Below are positions 9,703 to 20,539 of a stretch of DNA of 64,000 nt, in pieces. The stretch comes from Azorinus chamasolen (taxonomy: Eukaryota; Mollusca; Bivalvia; Cardiida; Solecurtidae). A model generated the notes under the pieces. That model searched no databases. It had not been told where the DNA came from and worked only from the letters and a program-made list of their open reading frames with translations. How positions within the stretch are numbered: position 1 is the stretch's first letter; each line of letters opens with the position of its first letter. A program made the translations under genes and the position numbers. The stretch is from NCBI GenBank assembly GCA_963576725.1, contig OY755237.1:63837423-63901422 (forward strand), in the 5' to 3' direction.

Positions 9703-10484
9703 ATGACAAGCAGTGCAGATCCTGATCATAGGGCTCCTCCATGAGCCTGTTAATCTGGTTCTGAACAATGTGTCTTAGTTTGTATGTCCTAATACTTGGT
9801 ATAGTTATGGTAATGATTTTGCTCCATTCACAGTCTTGTTTTCCAAAAGGCTACATGTATATCTCCACAGGGAGATAATATATCCTTACAACTTACAAGT
9901 GAAAACAACTACATGTACTTGCAAAACGTTGCCTGCTGTCGTTGTACCTTTTTCTTAAATTTCTGTGGTTTTGCAATATAGCAAAATTTCACATGTCGAA
10001 AATGTTGGTACCAATTTTACTCCCAATTAACTCGTTGCCTAATCTTGGTCCAAATTCAGACTCCGTGGTTTAAGGATTTAGGTTAAGTTCAGCAAAGGGT
10101 TTATCTGAATGGGTTGAACATGTCTCCTTACATAAGGTAGCTACATAAATGGTGACATCGGTGAAAATTGTTGGTGAAATTTTTAGAAGCAGTTCATGCA
10201 TATCAAAGGGAACTTTAATGTGAATTTTATTGGCAAAAAATTAAATGTTATCGTATACTAGTGGGTTATATGCAAATGGTGAGAAAAGTCTTGCTATAGG
10301 ATATAAAATGCTGGGAGCCTTCTGTTTTAACTTTTCATTTAAATGCATAGCCTACTGTAATGAAATAGAACAAAAACGCCAACACCGTAAAATACAGTTG
10401 TTAAAGACACCAGGGGTGAATGTTCTGAAGTTAGTGTTTGTAGATCTGTTGAATACAGAGTTGAAACTTGCATCATGGTGCATG
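9703..10484. other. PB-7 fragment, then unique sequence
   Basis: A degenerate PB-7 hairpin (GCAGTGCAGATCCTGATC) lies at 9711-9775. The rest is unique AT-rich sequence. A weak ATG-to-donor stretch at 10245-10278 is discussed under rejected items. Confidence 0.4.
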
Positions 10485-10725
10485 TTAACCCTTTCCTCCA
10501 TAAATATGCCTTTCTATGCCTTTGCAAACAGAGTAGACCCAGATCCTATAGGAGCCGTCTGATCAGGGTCTGCTCTGTTTGCTTTAGATATAATATAGAT
10601 CTGATTCTAAAGTTTCTGTCACAATAAAAATTATTTTGTTCATAGTGCCATTATAAAAATTCAGTGAATTAATATTCATGATGTCATTATTTCTTGCATA
10701 AATATTCATCAACCTAAAGGGTTAA
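10485..10725 (-). mobile_element. PB-1 MITE (b+a), left hairpin arm shortened
   Basis: TTAACCCTTTCCTCC to AAAGGGTTAA. The left arm reads AGTAGACCCAGATCCTATAG, missing about 12 bp present in the right arm. Confidence 0.8.
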
Positions 10726-11150
10726 CCTTTCCTAATGCTATTGGTAATTGTTGAAACTAACGGACAACTGTTTTAACAAGTTTAGATTTAGCTCTGTGGA
10801 TGAATTTGTGGGTAAGGTTTATAATGCAAACCGTATGATTTCATAATTATGTCACATTTTGTCAAGATCCAAACTTTGACACTCTAATCCCTTTTTGAAT
10901 AAAAACATAAAAAAAATTAATTTTGAAAAATTTGACAGATGACAATTTTGGCAGACAGTAATTAGTATGCAAAGAGTGTAACCCTTTGTCATGTGGACCC
11001 TTACCTGTGTTAACCCTTTACCTCATATAAATGTTTTTTCTTTCCTTTACAACAGAATAGACCCAGATCAGACAGCTCCTGTAGCACATCCTTTTTATAA
11101 AAAAATCAGCATTTAAGTATTCAAAATGTCGTCACTTCTCACATGCATAT
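10726..11150. mobile_element. PB-6 remnant and partial PB element
   Basis: 10800-10983 matches PB-6 loosely and ends TATGCAAAGAGTG. 11010-11100 holds a PB left end with a single hairpin arm. Both are decayed. Confidence 0.4.
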
Positions 11151-11401
11151 TTAACCCTTTCCCTGTTCTATGTTTATTTAAATTTCAATACCCACTGAAT
11201 ATTCATGAACAAAATAGTTACAATGAAATATGGAAGGTAGAACATTGTATCCATTTTAGAAAGCAAAGAAACAGAACTATTCAAATTTTACTAGCAAACC
11301 AGAGCAGACCCTGATCAGACGGCTCCTCTAGGAGCCGTCTGATCTGGGTCTACACTGTTTGCAAATGCCTGAAAACACGTTTATATGAGGGAAAGGGTTA
11401 A
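11151..11401 (+). mobile_element. PB-2 MITE (c+d), complete
   Basis: TTAACCCTTTCCCTGTTC ... ATATGAGGGAAAGGGTTA with a hairpin tip of GGCTCCTCTAGGAGCC. This is a good reference copy. A second short 3' end fragment follows to 11416. Confidence 0.9.
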
Positions 11402-11677
11402 CAGAGAAAGGGTTAAATCAAATTAAAGATATATATAAATTATGTCGTGAGCTGAATTTCACAGGACTCTTCTAATGTCAAGTGGAGCTTGTGATAGATC
11501 CATGTGTTTCACCCTCGACAATAAGACTTCTTTGAGTGGTTCATTTACAGAAGATTTACCAGCAGTAAACCAGTGTGTATCAAACTTGTATTACCTCGTT
11601 GAAACAGAAACAAACAATGACACCTAGACCACTTTAGTTTTGGCTACCAGGGAAGCCTAAGGCATGTTGACCTAGTT

Positions 11678-11910
11678 TTAACCCTTTACTGCATAGATAC
11701 AGCTTTGAACGCCTTTGCAAACATAGAAGACCCAGATCAGACAGCTCCTGTAGGAGCTGTCTGATCAGGGTCTGCTCTGTTTGCTTTTGAAATTAAGATT
11801 TGCCTCTCACAGTTTCTTTCATAACCAAATATTCCTATGTTCGTATGCTATTATAATATTTTAGCAAATTCATATTCATTATGTCATCATTTCTTTACAT
11901 GAATATTGAC
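11678..11910 (-). mobile_element. PB-1 MITE (b+a), right terminus lost
   Basis: TTAACCCTTTACTGC left end, intact hairpin with tip AGCTCCTGTAGGAGCT, and an 'a' half reading to TTACATGAATATTGACC, where similarity stops. Confidence 0.7.
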
Positions 11911-12116
11911 CTAGATTCAAAAAGATTGTATCTCTTGACCTCATTTTGGTCTGAATTGTTGGATCTCTGACTCCAAATAATTGCAATATTGTGAAGCAGA
12001 AAGGACTGATAATCTTCGAAAACGTACTTAAAGTATTAGGAAAAGTACACAAGCCTCAACTTTTAATTAACCTGCTGAGTAAAGTTTCATTCACTTATGT
12101 TGCCTGCATCAAATTT

Positions 12117-12275
12117 AGCCCTTTAATACTCAGCTGCTGCAGTTTTGATTACTTCTAATTCAGTCACAATTTTGAAACCGAGTGTCAAACAGCTTGGATC
12201 CTCAGATAAGACAGTGAGATACTCATCTGGGATCCAAGCTGTTTGCAAATTTGAGTCCTGTCGTGGTTACAAGTG
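12117..12275. mobile_element. PB-6-type remnant
   Basis: The hairpin CAAACAGCTTGGATCCTCAG ... GGGATCCAAGCTGTTTG is related to the TTTGGATCC hairpin of PB-6 copies at 45 and 53 kb. Confidence 0.5.
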
Positions 12276-12278
12276 GGA

Positions 12279-12507
12279 TTAGGGTTCCTCCATAAGTACC
12301 CTTTCTACGCCTCTGTAATAGTCACTTCTTTAAACCATTATGATAAATAGAGCATTTGTTCCTATGGAGCAAATGCTCTATTTATCACAATGGTTTCAAT
12401 ACTATACAATTCTAACATTTGTCTTTTCTCTAGTAAATGCTCCTTTTTGGTAGATTTATTCAAAGAGGTTTGGTCTAAAAATAGCCTTATGAGGGAATTT
12501 ATGTTAA
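12279..12507 (-). mobile_element. PB-3 MITE
   Basis: PB-3 hairpin with tip GTTCCTATGGAGC, CAAAGAGG motif, and a right end GGGAATTTATGTTAA. The terminal TTAA is shared with the PB-7 element that follows. Confidence 0.75.
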
Positions 12508-12675
12508 CGCTTTCCAAGCTAACTTTTTCAGAGTGGAATAACTCATCAGTGTTTAACTGTAGAGTCCACTCATTATGAAAGGGGTCAACTTGTTGGAGGA
12601 TTTATAATGACAAACAGTGCAGACCCTGATCAGAGATCAAATGATAGTGCATGTGTCTCTGGGGTTGAAAGAGTT
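12504..12675. mobile_element. PB-7 MITE, one hairpin arm
   Basis: TTAACGCTTTCCAAGC left end, then ACAAACAGTGCAGACCCTG without the returning arm. Confidence 0.5.
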
Positions 12676-12772
12676 ATTGTATAAACTGTATTGTCTTTGC
12701 TTTCAAACATCAGTGTCAAACAGTTTAGATCCTAATGGGTTCAAATGGTATGATAAATGGGTTAAGATGTTA

Positions 12773-13021
12773 TTAACTCTTTCCCTGATATAAACATGTT
12801 TTCACCCATCTGCAAACAGAGTAGACCCAGATCAAATGGATCCTATAGGAGCCGTCTGATCAGGGTCTGCTCTGTTTGCTTAAAGAATTTGATAGATTTG
12901 TTTCTTTTCTTTCTAAAATGGCTACAATGTTCCACCTGCCATATTTTATTATAACTATTTTGTCCATGAATATTCAGTAGGTATTGAAAATTGGCTAAAT
13001 ATAGAACAGGGAAAGGGTTAA
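12773..13021 (-). mobile_element. PB-2 MITE (d+c), complete
   Basis: TTAACTCTTTCCCTGATA ... ACAGGGAAAGGGTTA with hairpin tip GATCCTATAGGAGCC. It adjoins a PB-6-like remnant (13018-13200) through the shared TTAA. Confidence 0.85.
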
Positions 13022-13200
13022 AACTCTTTTGCTGCCAAATATTGTCATACAAGTACAAAATTTATCTTCTGCTACAATTTTCATTTTCTTTCAAAAACAT
13101 TACCACAGTAGCAAACAGTTTGGATCCTGATTAGGAGCCAAGCTATTCATCTGGATCAAAACTGTTTGCATAGGTAATTACAGATCTATGGCAATGAATA
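13018..13200. mobile_element. PB-6-type remnant
   Basis: TTAAAACTCTTTTGCTGCC start and an AGCAAACAGTTTGGATCCTG hairpin, with ATTGTCATACAAG/ATCTTCTGC motifs as in other PB-6 copies. Confidence 0.5.
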
Positions 13201-13325
13201 AAATCACTTACCTTCTAACAACACACAGATTATGTTAGATAATACTGCTGGAACTAGTTTATTATAATTACAGGAGTTGTCTCCCTTATTTTCTCACTGA
13301 AAATGTATTTCAAATATTTACTTTA

Positions 13326-13618
13326 CCGTATTCTCCCAAATAAATGCCCCCACTTACTTTAATAAATGGCCCCTTATTTCTGGGGATGGGGTGGGGGATT
13401 ATGGAACAAATAATATAACTAAAATCCTATAAAATAATTATTAAAAGAAATGAGGTTTTTCAAAATACAGGTGGTAGCTTAATGCAGACTCAGCTCCTTG
13501 GGGGAGCTTTCTTCATTGCTTTGATTCTGCATTAAGCAACCACCTGTGTACAAAATGCAAGACATGTCCTTATAAAAAATGTTAGAGCCTCTGGGAGCGT
13601 TTATTAGAGATAATACTG
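13326..13618. mobile_element. Second Tigger-like family (TG-2) with a TG core inside
   Basis: The terminal inverted repeats CCGTATTCTCCCAAATAAAT and (reverse strand) CAGTATTATCTCTAATAAAC are flanked by TA on both sides (13324-13325, 13619-13620). A core hairpin of the TG type (GGTGGTAGCTTAATGCAG) lies at 13469-13547. Confidence 0.65.
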
Positions 13619-13669
13619 TACCTTCCATTTCTGTACAAAACAATAATCACTGAGTCAAACATGATAAAG

Positions 13670-14693
13670 CAGGGGTGTAAAAAATTTTCAAGAGCTACTC
13701 GCCCTGCAGGACTAGTGACCACTGAAATGCACTCACCCTTATGCAACTTTCACTCGCCCTTTATTTTTCATACATATGTACTCTTTAAAAATCGGTGTGA
13801 TCTATATCCTATGAAGTTGATTATGAACGGAGATAAAAATTGAAAATATATATTTTTATTGCAAAAAATAAGCCTGTTTAACTTCAAATCACTAAGTCAT
13901 GCAGGATCAGTGCAACTTTGTATGATCTATTAAATCAGTGAAATTGTTTGACGAAACCACCATTATCTCCCTTTAGCCCATTCAAACTCATTGAACCATT
14001 TTTCTTGATCTCGTACTTTATCATACTATTTCTGTGGTTCGTTCTTTCTTTTCTCTTTCTTTTTCCTTTTTGTCATCATCTCCAACCCATGCTTCCCCCG
14101 CCGGAGAACGAATGAAAGCTTGTTTGTTTAGACATTTTGACATATTGCGGGTAAATTTGACGGTGCTTCCGTTTTTTTCGGCCTCTAATAATTTTACTTG
14201 TTTTAATTAGGTACAAAAGCGTCGAAGGTTTAAATCAAGAATTTTTCACAGTTTAACGGATTATTGTACTGAAAAACGTTATAAAGCTATTATGTATATT
14301 TTAATTTCATAACACGATTGAGTATTTGAACGACCACTTGAAATATTTAACTCAAATAAACTTCCTTTGGGCGAAACATTTCTACTTGGGCCGAATATGT
14401 CTCGCTAGGTAACAGGTGCGCTTAAATCGGAATGCCTCTAAATTCTTTGTAGATATTATCAAGTGTGAGACAGAGTTGAAATTCTGTCTTCAATCTGACA
14501 TTTGCAAAGACTTTTCAGGCGTTTTAATTTGCAATTTTGCCATTTAAGGTATTTTACTCAAGGTTATCAATTGGGAAAATGTCAGATCCAAAACTCCACT
14601 CGCCCTTTAGGGCGAGCATATGTTTTAAAGCACTCGACGGACTCCAAAACCTACTCGCCAATGCGAGTGGGCGAGTGGAATTTTACACCCCTG
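13670..14693. mobile_element. hAT-like nonautonomous element, 1,024 bp
   Basis: The ends are CAGGGGTGTAAAA and TTTTACACCCCTG, a perfect 13 bp inverted repeat of the hAT CAGNGNTG type. Direct repeats TAAAG at 13665-13669 and 14694-14698 flank it. ACTCGCCC motifs recur near both ends, with a CTCGCCCTTTAGGGCGAG palindrome at about 14600. No transposase frame is present; short frames near the ends are not genes. The 5 bp duplication is shorter than the usual 8 bp for hAT. Confidence 0.8.
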
Positions 14694-14777
14694 TAAAGCA
14701 CCTATGGATCCAAATTATGATGGCAAAGGTTATCAATAGTTTTCCACTAGCCTATAGAGAGTTCATGATCTCTATAT

Positions 14778-14834
14778 ACAGTAGCACCCCTCTAAAGCAA
14801 CCACTTTACGAAAAAAAACCAGAATGATGGTTGC
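14778..14834. mobile_element. TG left-half fragment
   Basis: TACAGTAGCACCCCTCTAAA matches the start of the copy at 16969. It is cut off where the PB-3 TTAA begins. Confidence 0.5.
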
Positions 14835-15227
14835 TTAACCCATTACATCATAGACTATTTTTAGACCCAACCTCTTATAATAAATTTACTGAAAAGGAGC
14901 ATTTACTAGAGAAGAGAAATTTGTTTAGAATTGTGTAGTTTTTAAACCGTTGTGATAAACAGAGTATTTGTTCCTATGGAGCAAAAACCATTTATCAGAT
15001 CAACAGATAACATGTGCCTACTCGGATACTAAGATGGCATTACTCCACCAACCCCTATGCTGTGTCGACCAGAGTGTTAACAACATGGGGTTTGGTGGAA
15101 AAATAAAGACGTAATTCTTGAAAATGTTTTAATTTACTCATCTTATCTGGACCTTTTATTTATCACAATGGTTTCAAAAAGTGGGTCAGAGGCACCAGTA
15201 GGCATCAATATGAGATAATTGGATAAT
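14835..15227 (+). mobile_element. PB-3 MITE split by an HH element
   Basis: The left half runs to ACCATTTAT (14995). The right hairpin arm resumes ATTTATCACAATGG at 15158. The right end is degenerate. Confidence 0.7.
14996..15157 (+). mobile_element. HH element with exact 6 bp duplication
   Basis: It starts CAGATCAACAGATAAC and ends TATCTGGACCTTTT. The exact repeat ATTTAT flanks it (14990-14995, 15158-15163), and the uninterrupted PB-3 sequence CTATTTATCAC gives the empty site. The internal hairpin is decayed. Confidence 0.7.
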
Positions 15228-15264
15228 ACTTGCATAAGTTTCATCCTAAATTTAACCCTTTAAG

Positions 15265-15457
15265 CAGAGTTACAGATAACGGTGCATACCCAGATACTGA
15301 AATCATCATTTCTCCACCAAACCCTATTCTGTGACCACTCTTTAGAATCGTCTCTTCGAGACGATACTTAAGAGTGGTCACAGTATAGGGTTTGGTGGAG
15401 AAGTAAAGGAGCTATTCTTGAAAGTGTTGAAATTTACGCATCTTATCGAGACCTCTG
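15265..15457 (+). mobile_element. HH hairpin element
   Basis: CAGAGTTACAGATAAC start, ATCGAGACCTCTG end, and a long hairpin (CCAAACCCTATTCTGTGACC and its complement) with loop TCTTCGAGA. The flanks both contain CCCTTT, but a clean duplication is not definable. Confidence 0.75.
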
Positions 15458-15655
15458 CCCTTTGAGGATGTCTTTTATACTTACTATTGGTGTAGTAGAT
15501 AGTAGGCTTACTGATATATCTAATCTCTTACTTTTCAGACAAATCCCATCTTGTTGGTACTTATTTGAATTGCCTCAGAGAGGTGATTCTAATGAAGAGC
15601 AACAAGATAGAATTGTGCAAAGAAGTAATAGAAAATATTTTTTACCTAGATCTCT

Positions 15656-16096
15656 TCAACCTTTACTCCATGACTATTCATGTAAGAAATAATACTAATT
15701 ACATTAATTGTTATAATAGCTCATGGACACATGCATGTTAGGCCTTGGCAGAAACTGTAGAATCATTAATTTTACAGTAAAACCTCTCTTAACCGGACAT
15801 TAAATTTAGTATCAATATCGGTCTTGGGGACAGGTGACAGCTTAATGCAGGGTGGAAGTCATGCAGAAAGCTCCTAGAGGAGCTTTCTGCGTGACTTTCA
15901 CCCTGCATTAAGCAGTCACCTGCCTGAAATATCTAAATTATTCTCTACTAGAATTCCGGTTAAGAGAGGTTTTACTGTATATTATATCATAAGCAAACAG
16001 AGCAGACCCTGATCAGACTCGTAACTCTTACAGGAGCATCTGGGTCTACTCTGTTTGTAAAGACGTAGAAGGGCGTGTTTATGGTGTAAAGGTTTA
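15656..16096 (+). mobile_element. PB-1 MITE carrying a TG element
   Basis: The 'a' half is interrupted at 15774 and resumes TATATTATATCATAAGC. The hairpin and 'b' half end GTAAAGGTTTAA. Confidence 0.75.
15775..15977. mobile_element. TG (Tigger-like) MITE at TA
   Basis: CAGTAAAACCTCTCTTAACC and its inverted copy at the right end, flanked by TA. The core palindrome is AGCTTAATGCAGGGTG with tip GCTCCTAGAGGAGC. The host PB-1 gives the empty site. Confidence 0.85.
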
Positions 16097-16139
16097 ATAT
16101 TCCTCTTACATATATCTCTTTACTTAATAGAAATGACTT

Positions 16140-16520
16140 CTGACAACTTTTGAAACAATAGACCCAGATCAGACAGCTCCCGTAGGAGCTGGTTTATCAG
16201 GGTCTGCTCTGTTTGCTTGTGGCTAAAAAAACCCTACAGATTGGCTTACTCATTTTCTCTGTTCCTCTCCCTTTCCTTACCTCCTTCATTTGTCCGCTTG
16301 TTTGTTTGTCTTTATTTACTTATTCACTGTCATCATAAACATCTCTCGTTTGTTTCAGGAACATATGATCTAAAAGTTGCTTGTATTATATCTTGTTGTA
16401 AACTTGAACCTGTGACCCAAGCATCCGGAATGCAACCACACAGTAAGCCACACTGGCTGATAAGTAAAGATGCTATCTGCAATGTTTACAGATGAAACAT
16501 AAACCAGATCACATTGTGTT
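16140..16520. other. Partial PB hairpin, then pyrimidine-rich sequence
   Basis: A PB hairpin with tip CTCCCGTAGGAG occupies 16155-16220. A pyrimidine-rich stretch (16255-16320) ends in TTTGTTTCAG at 16358, a possible 3' splice site with no supported exon. A very weak tRNA-like fold lies at 16400-16459 (-). Confidence 0.35.
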
Positions 16521-16524
16521 TGTG

Positions 16525-16774
16525 TTAACCCTTCGCTTGCTGTTCATGTCAATATACCTACCTGTAAATAGTGAAGACCCAGATGAGACAGCTCCTGCAG
16601 GAGCTGTCTCATCAGGGTCTGCACTATTTACAAATTGATTGTGTAACCAGTGCACTCCACAGCAGTGATTGCACAGAGAAATAATTGTAGACAATGAAGA
16701 TATATGTAATTATACCACAGGGCATGGGTAAAGAAGAAGAAATGCATTTTAAAATTCAGCAAGAGTACGGTTAA
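16525..16774 (+). mobile_element. PB-5 MITE, copy 1
   Basis: TTAACCCTTCGCTTGCTG ... GAGTACGGTTAA with hairpin ATAGTGAAGACCCAGATGAG and tip AGCTCCTGCAGGAGCT. It is closely matched by 61361-61613. Confidence 0.85.
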
Positions 16775-16841
16775 GTGTATGATGGAAGCCAGCAATCAGT
16801 AACTTTGCACTTTGCTATACAACAGGTTTCTGCACTTTTAA

Positions 16842-17180
16842 TCCTTTACCTGATGAATAATCATGTCCGAAACTTTAATAATGACATCATGAATATTAAT
16901 TCACTGCATTTTCAAAATGGTAATATGTACAAAATTATTCTTTATTGTGACAGAAACTAGTATATATACAGTAGAACCCCTCTAATGCGACCACTTAATG
17001 AATGAAAATATACCTCTTTCAGGTGGTCGCATTAGCGGGGTTTTACTGTATATAGAATCAGATCTACATTATATTAAAAGAATACAATGCAGACCCTGAT
17101 CGGACGGTTCCTATAGGAGCGGTCTGATCTGGGTCTACTCTGTTTGCAGAGGGATAAAAAGGCGTAAATATGGATCCTTG
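16842..17180 (+). mobile_element. PB-1 MITE carrying a short TG element
   Basis: The 'a' half (AATGACATCATGAATATTAA) is split at 16968. It resumes TATAGAATCAGATC, then a hairpin with tip GGTTCCTATAGGAGC. The far end is degenerate. Confidence 0.7.
16969..17048. mobile_element. Minimal TG MITE, 80 bp
   Basis: CAGTAGAACCCCTCTAATGC and inverted GCATTAGCGGGGTTTTACTG, flanked by TA. It lacks the AGCTTAATGCAGG core and is almost all terminal repeat. Confidence 0.8.
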
Positions 17181-17695
17181 ACTTGACGAATATTCATGAA
17201 TATATAAAATAAACCGATTCATCAATACCTATAATTTTGGTTCTACAACAAAGTATTATCAGCCTTTCCGTTTAAATTTTCCACGTATTGCCAATGATCA
17301 CCGGATCCCTCCATTTTTATGTAACAGCTTTTCTCAGAAGTGGTCGGAGGAACACGAAAAGCACGAACAGATATGAAACTAAAATCCAACCCAAATAAAA
17401 CTTGAAACATCGGTTAAAAAACGGGATCGTCGACATCAAATACATTGATGTTTTACCATTTTCAATATGTATTTGATAGGTTTTCTTGCGATATACTAGT
17501 TTTCAGCATATAAACAAATGAGTTTTGTATATTTTAGGTATTTTTAAAATGCGTCGAATGTAGGGACTTCCCTTTAAATCTCATGATGAAAAACCCAAGA
17601 GTTGTTTTCAACTTTGTTTAATCTAGTTTACAACTTTGGATGTGGGAAACCAGTTAACTGGCATTTGCAAACCGAATAGATATAGAGGAGGACCC
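17181..17695. other. No recognised feature
   Basis: Unique sequence with several CpGs. No supported coding frame or repeat. Confidence 0.45.
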
Positions 17696-17886
17696 TTAAC
17701 CCTTTCCTCCATAGGCTATTTTTAGACCTAACCTCTTTGAATGAATCAACCCAAAAGGAGCATTTACTAGAGTAAAGTATTTTTTTAGAATTTTGTAGTT
17801 TGAAACCATTGTGATTTATCACAATGGTTTCAAGAAGTGGTTATTACAGAGGTGTAGAAAGGCGTATTTATGGAGGAAAGGGTTAA
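17696..17886 (+). mobile_element. PB-3 MITE with hairpin tip deleted
   Basis: TTAA at both ends and full flanks, but the hairpin is reduced to AACCATTGTGATTTATCAC. The entire GAGCATTTGCTCC tip has gone. Confidence 0.8.
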
Positions 17887-17995
17887 GGGAACAACCTGAT
17901 CAGGTTCTCAACTGTTTATTATACAAAATCCTCTTGCAAAGTTAATTCTTTAACCTTTTACTTCTTGTGGTATGTTTTATCATCATTTAATTGAG

Positions 17996-18070
17996 TTCAA
18001 TTCAATTCAATATTTTATTATATAATTAGGCCTCTGGCCCATACACAAGTAATAATACAATACAAAGTTC
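17996..18070 (-). mobile_element. Retroposon 3' tail
   Basis: Read on the minus strand it is GGGCCAGAGGCCTAATTATA, AATAAAATATTG and a (TTGAA)n tail, typical of a non-LTR element or SINE 3' end. No reverse transcriptase segment is present. Confidence 0.5.
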
Positions 18071-18090
18071 AACATATGCGCGTGTGTATG

Positions 18091-18180
18091 CAAGAGAGAG
18101 AGAGAGAGGGGGGGGGGGAGGGGAGGGAAGGAGAAAAAGAGACAGACTGGTAGGGAGAGACAGACAGATGGAGAGAGAAA
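18091..18180. repeat. GA/G-rich simple repeat
   Basis: (GA)n, an 11-base G run and purine-rich sequence with GACAGAC units. Confidence 0.85.
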
Positions 18181-18485
18181 GGTATTCAAGAGGATTCTAA
18201 ACAAAATCAAAACCAGCTTCATTGAATCTGCTGGAACTATTTGTGGGCTAAGGTATTGTTGATGGCAAAGATAATTGTCTTTTTTTCATCTCCATGCTTG
18301 AAATTATATTTCAAAGCTCAAAATTATTTTTTATTTCTTCAAGGACAAAAATTACAATTTTGATTAGAACAGATGTAAATGAGACACAGCATCTCATCTG
18401 GTTACATGCTGTTTGAAAAGCTTATAAGGAAGTTTGTCACTAACATGCAGTCAGAGTTAGAATGGCCTGCAAAAGATTTGAATTA

Positions 18486-18685
18486 CAGTAAAAACCTCTC
18501 TATAACGGCCACTAAATTGTGTTAAATAGTTGGTATTTAGGGCAGGACTGGCTGCTTAAAGCAAGGTGAAAGTAAAACAGAACGCTCCTATAGGAGCGTT
18601 CTGTTTCACTTTTACCTTGCTTTAAGCAGCCACCTGCCTTTAATGTAATATGTAATTTAGTGGCCATTATAGAGAGGTTTAACTG
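18486..18685. mobile_element. TG MITE, complete
   Basis: CAGTAAAAACCTCTCTATAA ends, with TA flanks. The core palindrome GCTGCTTAAAGCAAGGTG has tip GCTCCTATAGGAGC. It supplies the uninterrupted version of the TTAA used as a PB-2 insertion site at 24831. Confidence 0.85.
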
Positions 18686-18834
18686 TATTACAGTACTCAG
18701 TACTGATGAACCAGCTAAAGGGTCACCCTATGTCCATCATCTATTTGTTACAATATGTTTGTGTTCACTCTAGCATAGACTGTATTTGTGTTCGTTGGAT
18801 ATATCCAATTGCCATTATTATTTGGACAGACTTA

Positions 18835-19203
18835 GGCAAATAGTACAGACCCAGATCAAAAGGCTCCTGAAGGAGCCGTTTGGTCAGGGTCTTCACTATT
18901 TGCTACCGTATCGGTCTATTTAAAGTTATCATATTCAATTATTCAGCTTTCCAATCAAGTGAAGAAGGTCGATCTGATGTCCAAATACTTAACCAAATCC
19001 CTGGTCTATGTTTATTCCAATTTTCAATTTCGAATATTTATGGAAAAAGTAATTATAATGAAATATGGAAGTAGCCATTTTAGAAAGTAAAGAAACAGAT
19101 CTTTCAAATTCCATAAGCAAACAGAGCAGACCCTGATCAGACGGCTCCTTCAGGAGCAGTCTGATCTGGGTCTTCTGTTTGCAAATATGAGGGAAAGGGT
19201 AAA
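18835..19203 (+). mobile_element. PB-8 fragment followed by PB-2 MITE
   Basis: 18838-18904 is a PB-8 hairpin (CAAATAGTACAGACCCAGAT). 18989-19203 is PB-2 in c+d order, from TTAACCAAATCCCTGG to GAGGGAAAGGG. Confidence 0.7.
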
Positions 19204-20539
19204 GCTAGGTAAATAGAGTGTTTCTTACTTTCTTGATATTTGCTACAAAATTCTAATTTCTACTGTAATCAATAACTGGCAGTTATTCTCTGTTATAAAT
19301 ATGACAACTTTATTATTCACCATAAAACATACTGAATTGTTACGAAGCGCCAGAATTCTTGTATTAGAACCTGATTTACTGTCATAGAGCCAGGATGTCT
19401 AGCCAATGATGCTTCTATACACCAGCATGAACTCCTAACATGCTAAACAATCATTTTTCCACTCAAGTGTACCCCACTACATTTGTTAAACACATGCTTT
19501 ATTTTCTCTTTCTGCAAAAATACTAAATGGAATTGCCAGTAGTTTTGATCCTGATGCGATTTCCAGTTACTGCAATTATATTTAAACTGTGAATGTCATC
19601 ATTTGTTTTTTGCTGGAATCATTCTAATGGTTGATATCTTTGTTACATCTCAATGTCAGGAGGCCTTGATCTAGGAATGCTCCGAAATGCTCCCATTCAT
19701 TTATTCGGTGTAGAAATGTTATAGCAACTGACAGTGAGTAAAATTCACAAACAAGATGAGAATGTTTGATTGGACTGTTTGTCAGTTTGTGTGGAATCGT
19801 TGGATGAGAGGAACATGTTCTATATTCCACTTCAATGGTAAAGCTGTTTCCAAAATCAAAAGTGGTACAATATGCGATGCAACCATTCAGTTCAAGAAGT
19901 TGTGTAGAACAGTTTCGAAAACTAGCATAGTGTTCTACGGCTGAAGAATTCTAAGAAATGTGCCTAAACTGTGGGATGCAGAATATTTTTGATACAATTA
20001 ATGAAGTCAGGCGGAGTTACGAATTTGGGACTTTGGTGATTTATCACTGTGTAATGTTGCAGTTTTTCGAGTGAAAAAAAAAGAAGAAGAAAAATACACA
20101 GATATCACAGAGATTTATACATGTACAAAATTCACAGTTACTAGAATTATCTTTTATTTTCAGGTAATACTGGTGTAAAGTGAGATTAAATTCTGTGGTA
20201 TCTATTATAGGTTCAGTCAGTTTAAAATGTCAAAGATCTTACTGTAATTCTTACAGATGATTTTTCCCTTGAATTTGGCTTATTTTGAAACCATGCAATT
20301 GCTGTTTCTGCCTTCCCAAATATCTTATAAATAATTAGTCTTTCTTCAATTTGCTACAGTATTAGCATATAAAAAACACTTACCTCTGATATAGTCTAAT
20401 GTATATTATAAGGTGTTTGATTTTTCTTTCGACTTGATGTATTATTGCCTCTTATCTTATTGGCACATAGTACTTGGCTCAACACTGGTGTATAATGGTG
20501 AAAACCTGCACTTGAAGAGGTGTTCTTAAACTGCTTTTT
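19204..20539. other. Unique sequence upstream of the main coding exon
   Basis: 1.3 kb without recognisable MITEs. Several short open frames exist but none has a persuasive exon context. If 21073 is a first coding exon, its promoter or upstream UTR exon may lie here. Confidence 0.35.

Noticed and set aside
10245..10278. ATG to GGTGAGA stretch (11 codons, phase 1), a possible fourth alternative first exon
   Set aside because: Poor initiation context (T at -3), no promoter motif, and the match in phase has a one-in-three chance. Worth including only if transcripts show it.
13661..14827. Short frames at both ends of the 1 kb hAT-like element as transposase remnants
   Set aside because: They lie in the terminal and subterminal repeats, are under 100 codons and show no transposase motif.
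15462..15692. 76-codon frame with an acceptor-like TTACTTTTCAG at 15539 and donor-like GAGAGGTGATT
   Set aside because: The segment CATCTTGTTGGTACTT recurs near 48985, suggesting repeat sequence, and the frame runs into a PB-1 MITE.
16400..16459. tRNA-like sequence on the minus strand (B-box-like GGTTCAAGTTT, possible CCG anticodon)
   Set aside because: The A box deviates, the T stem does not pair, and the acceptor stem is absent.
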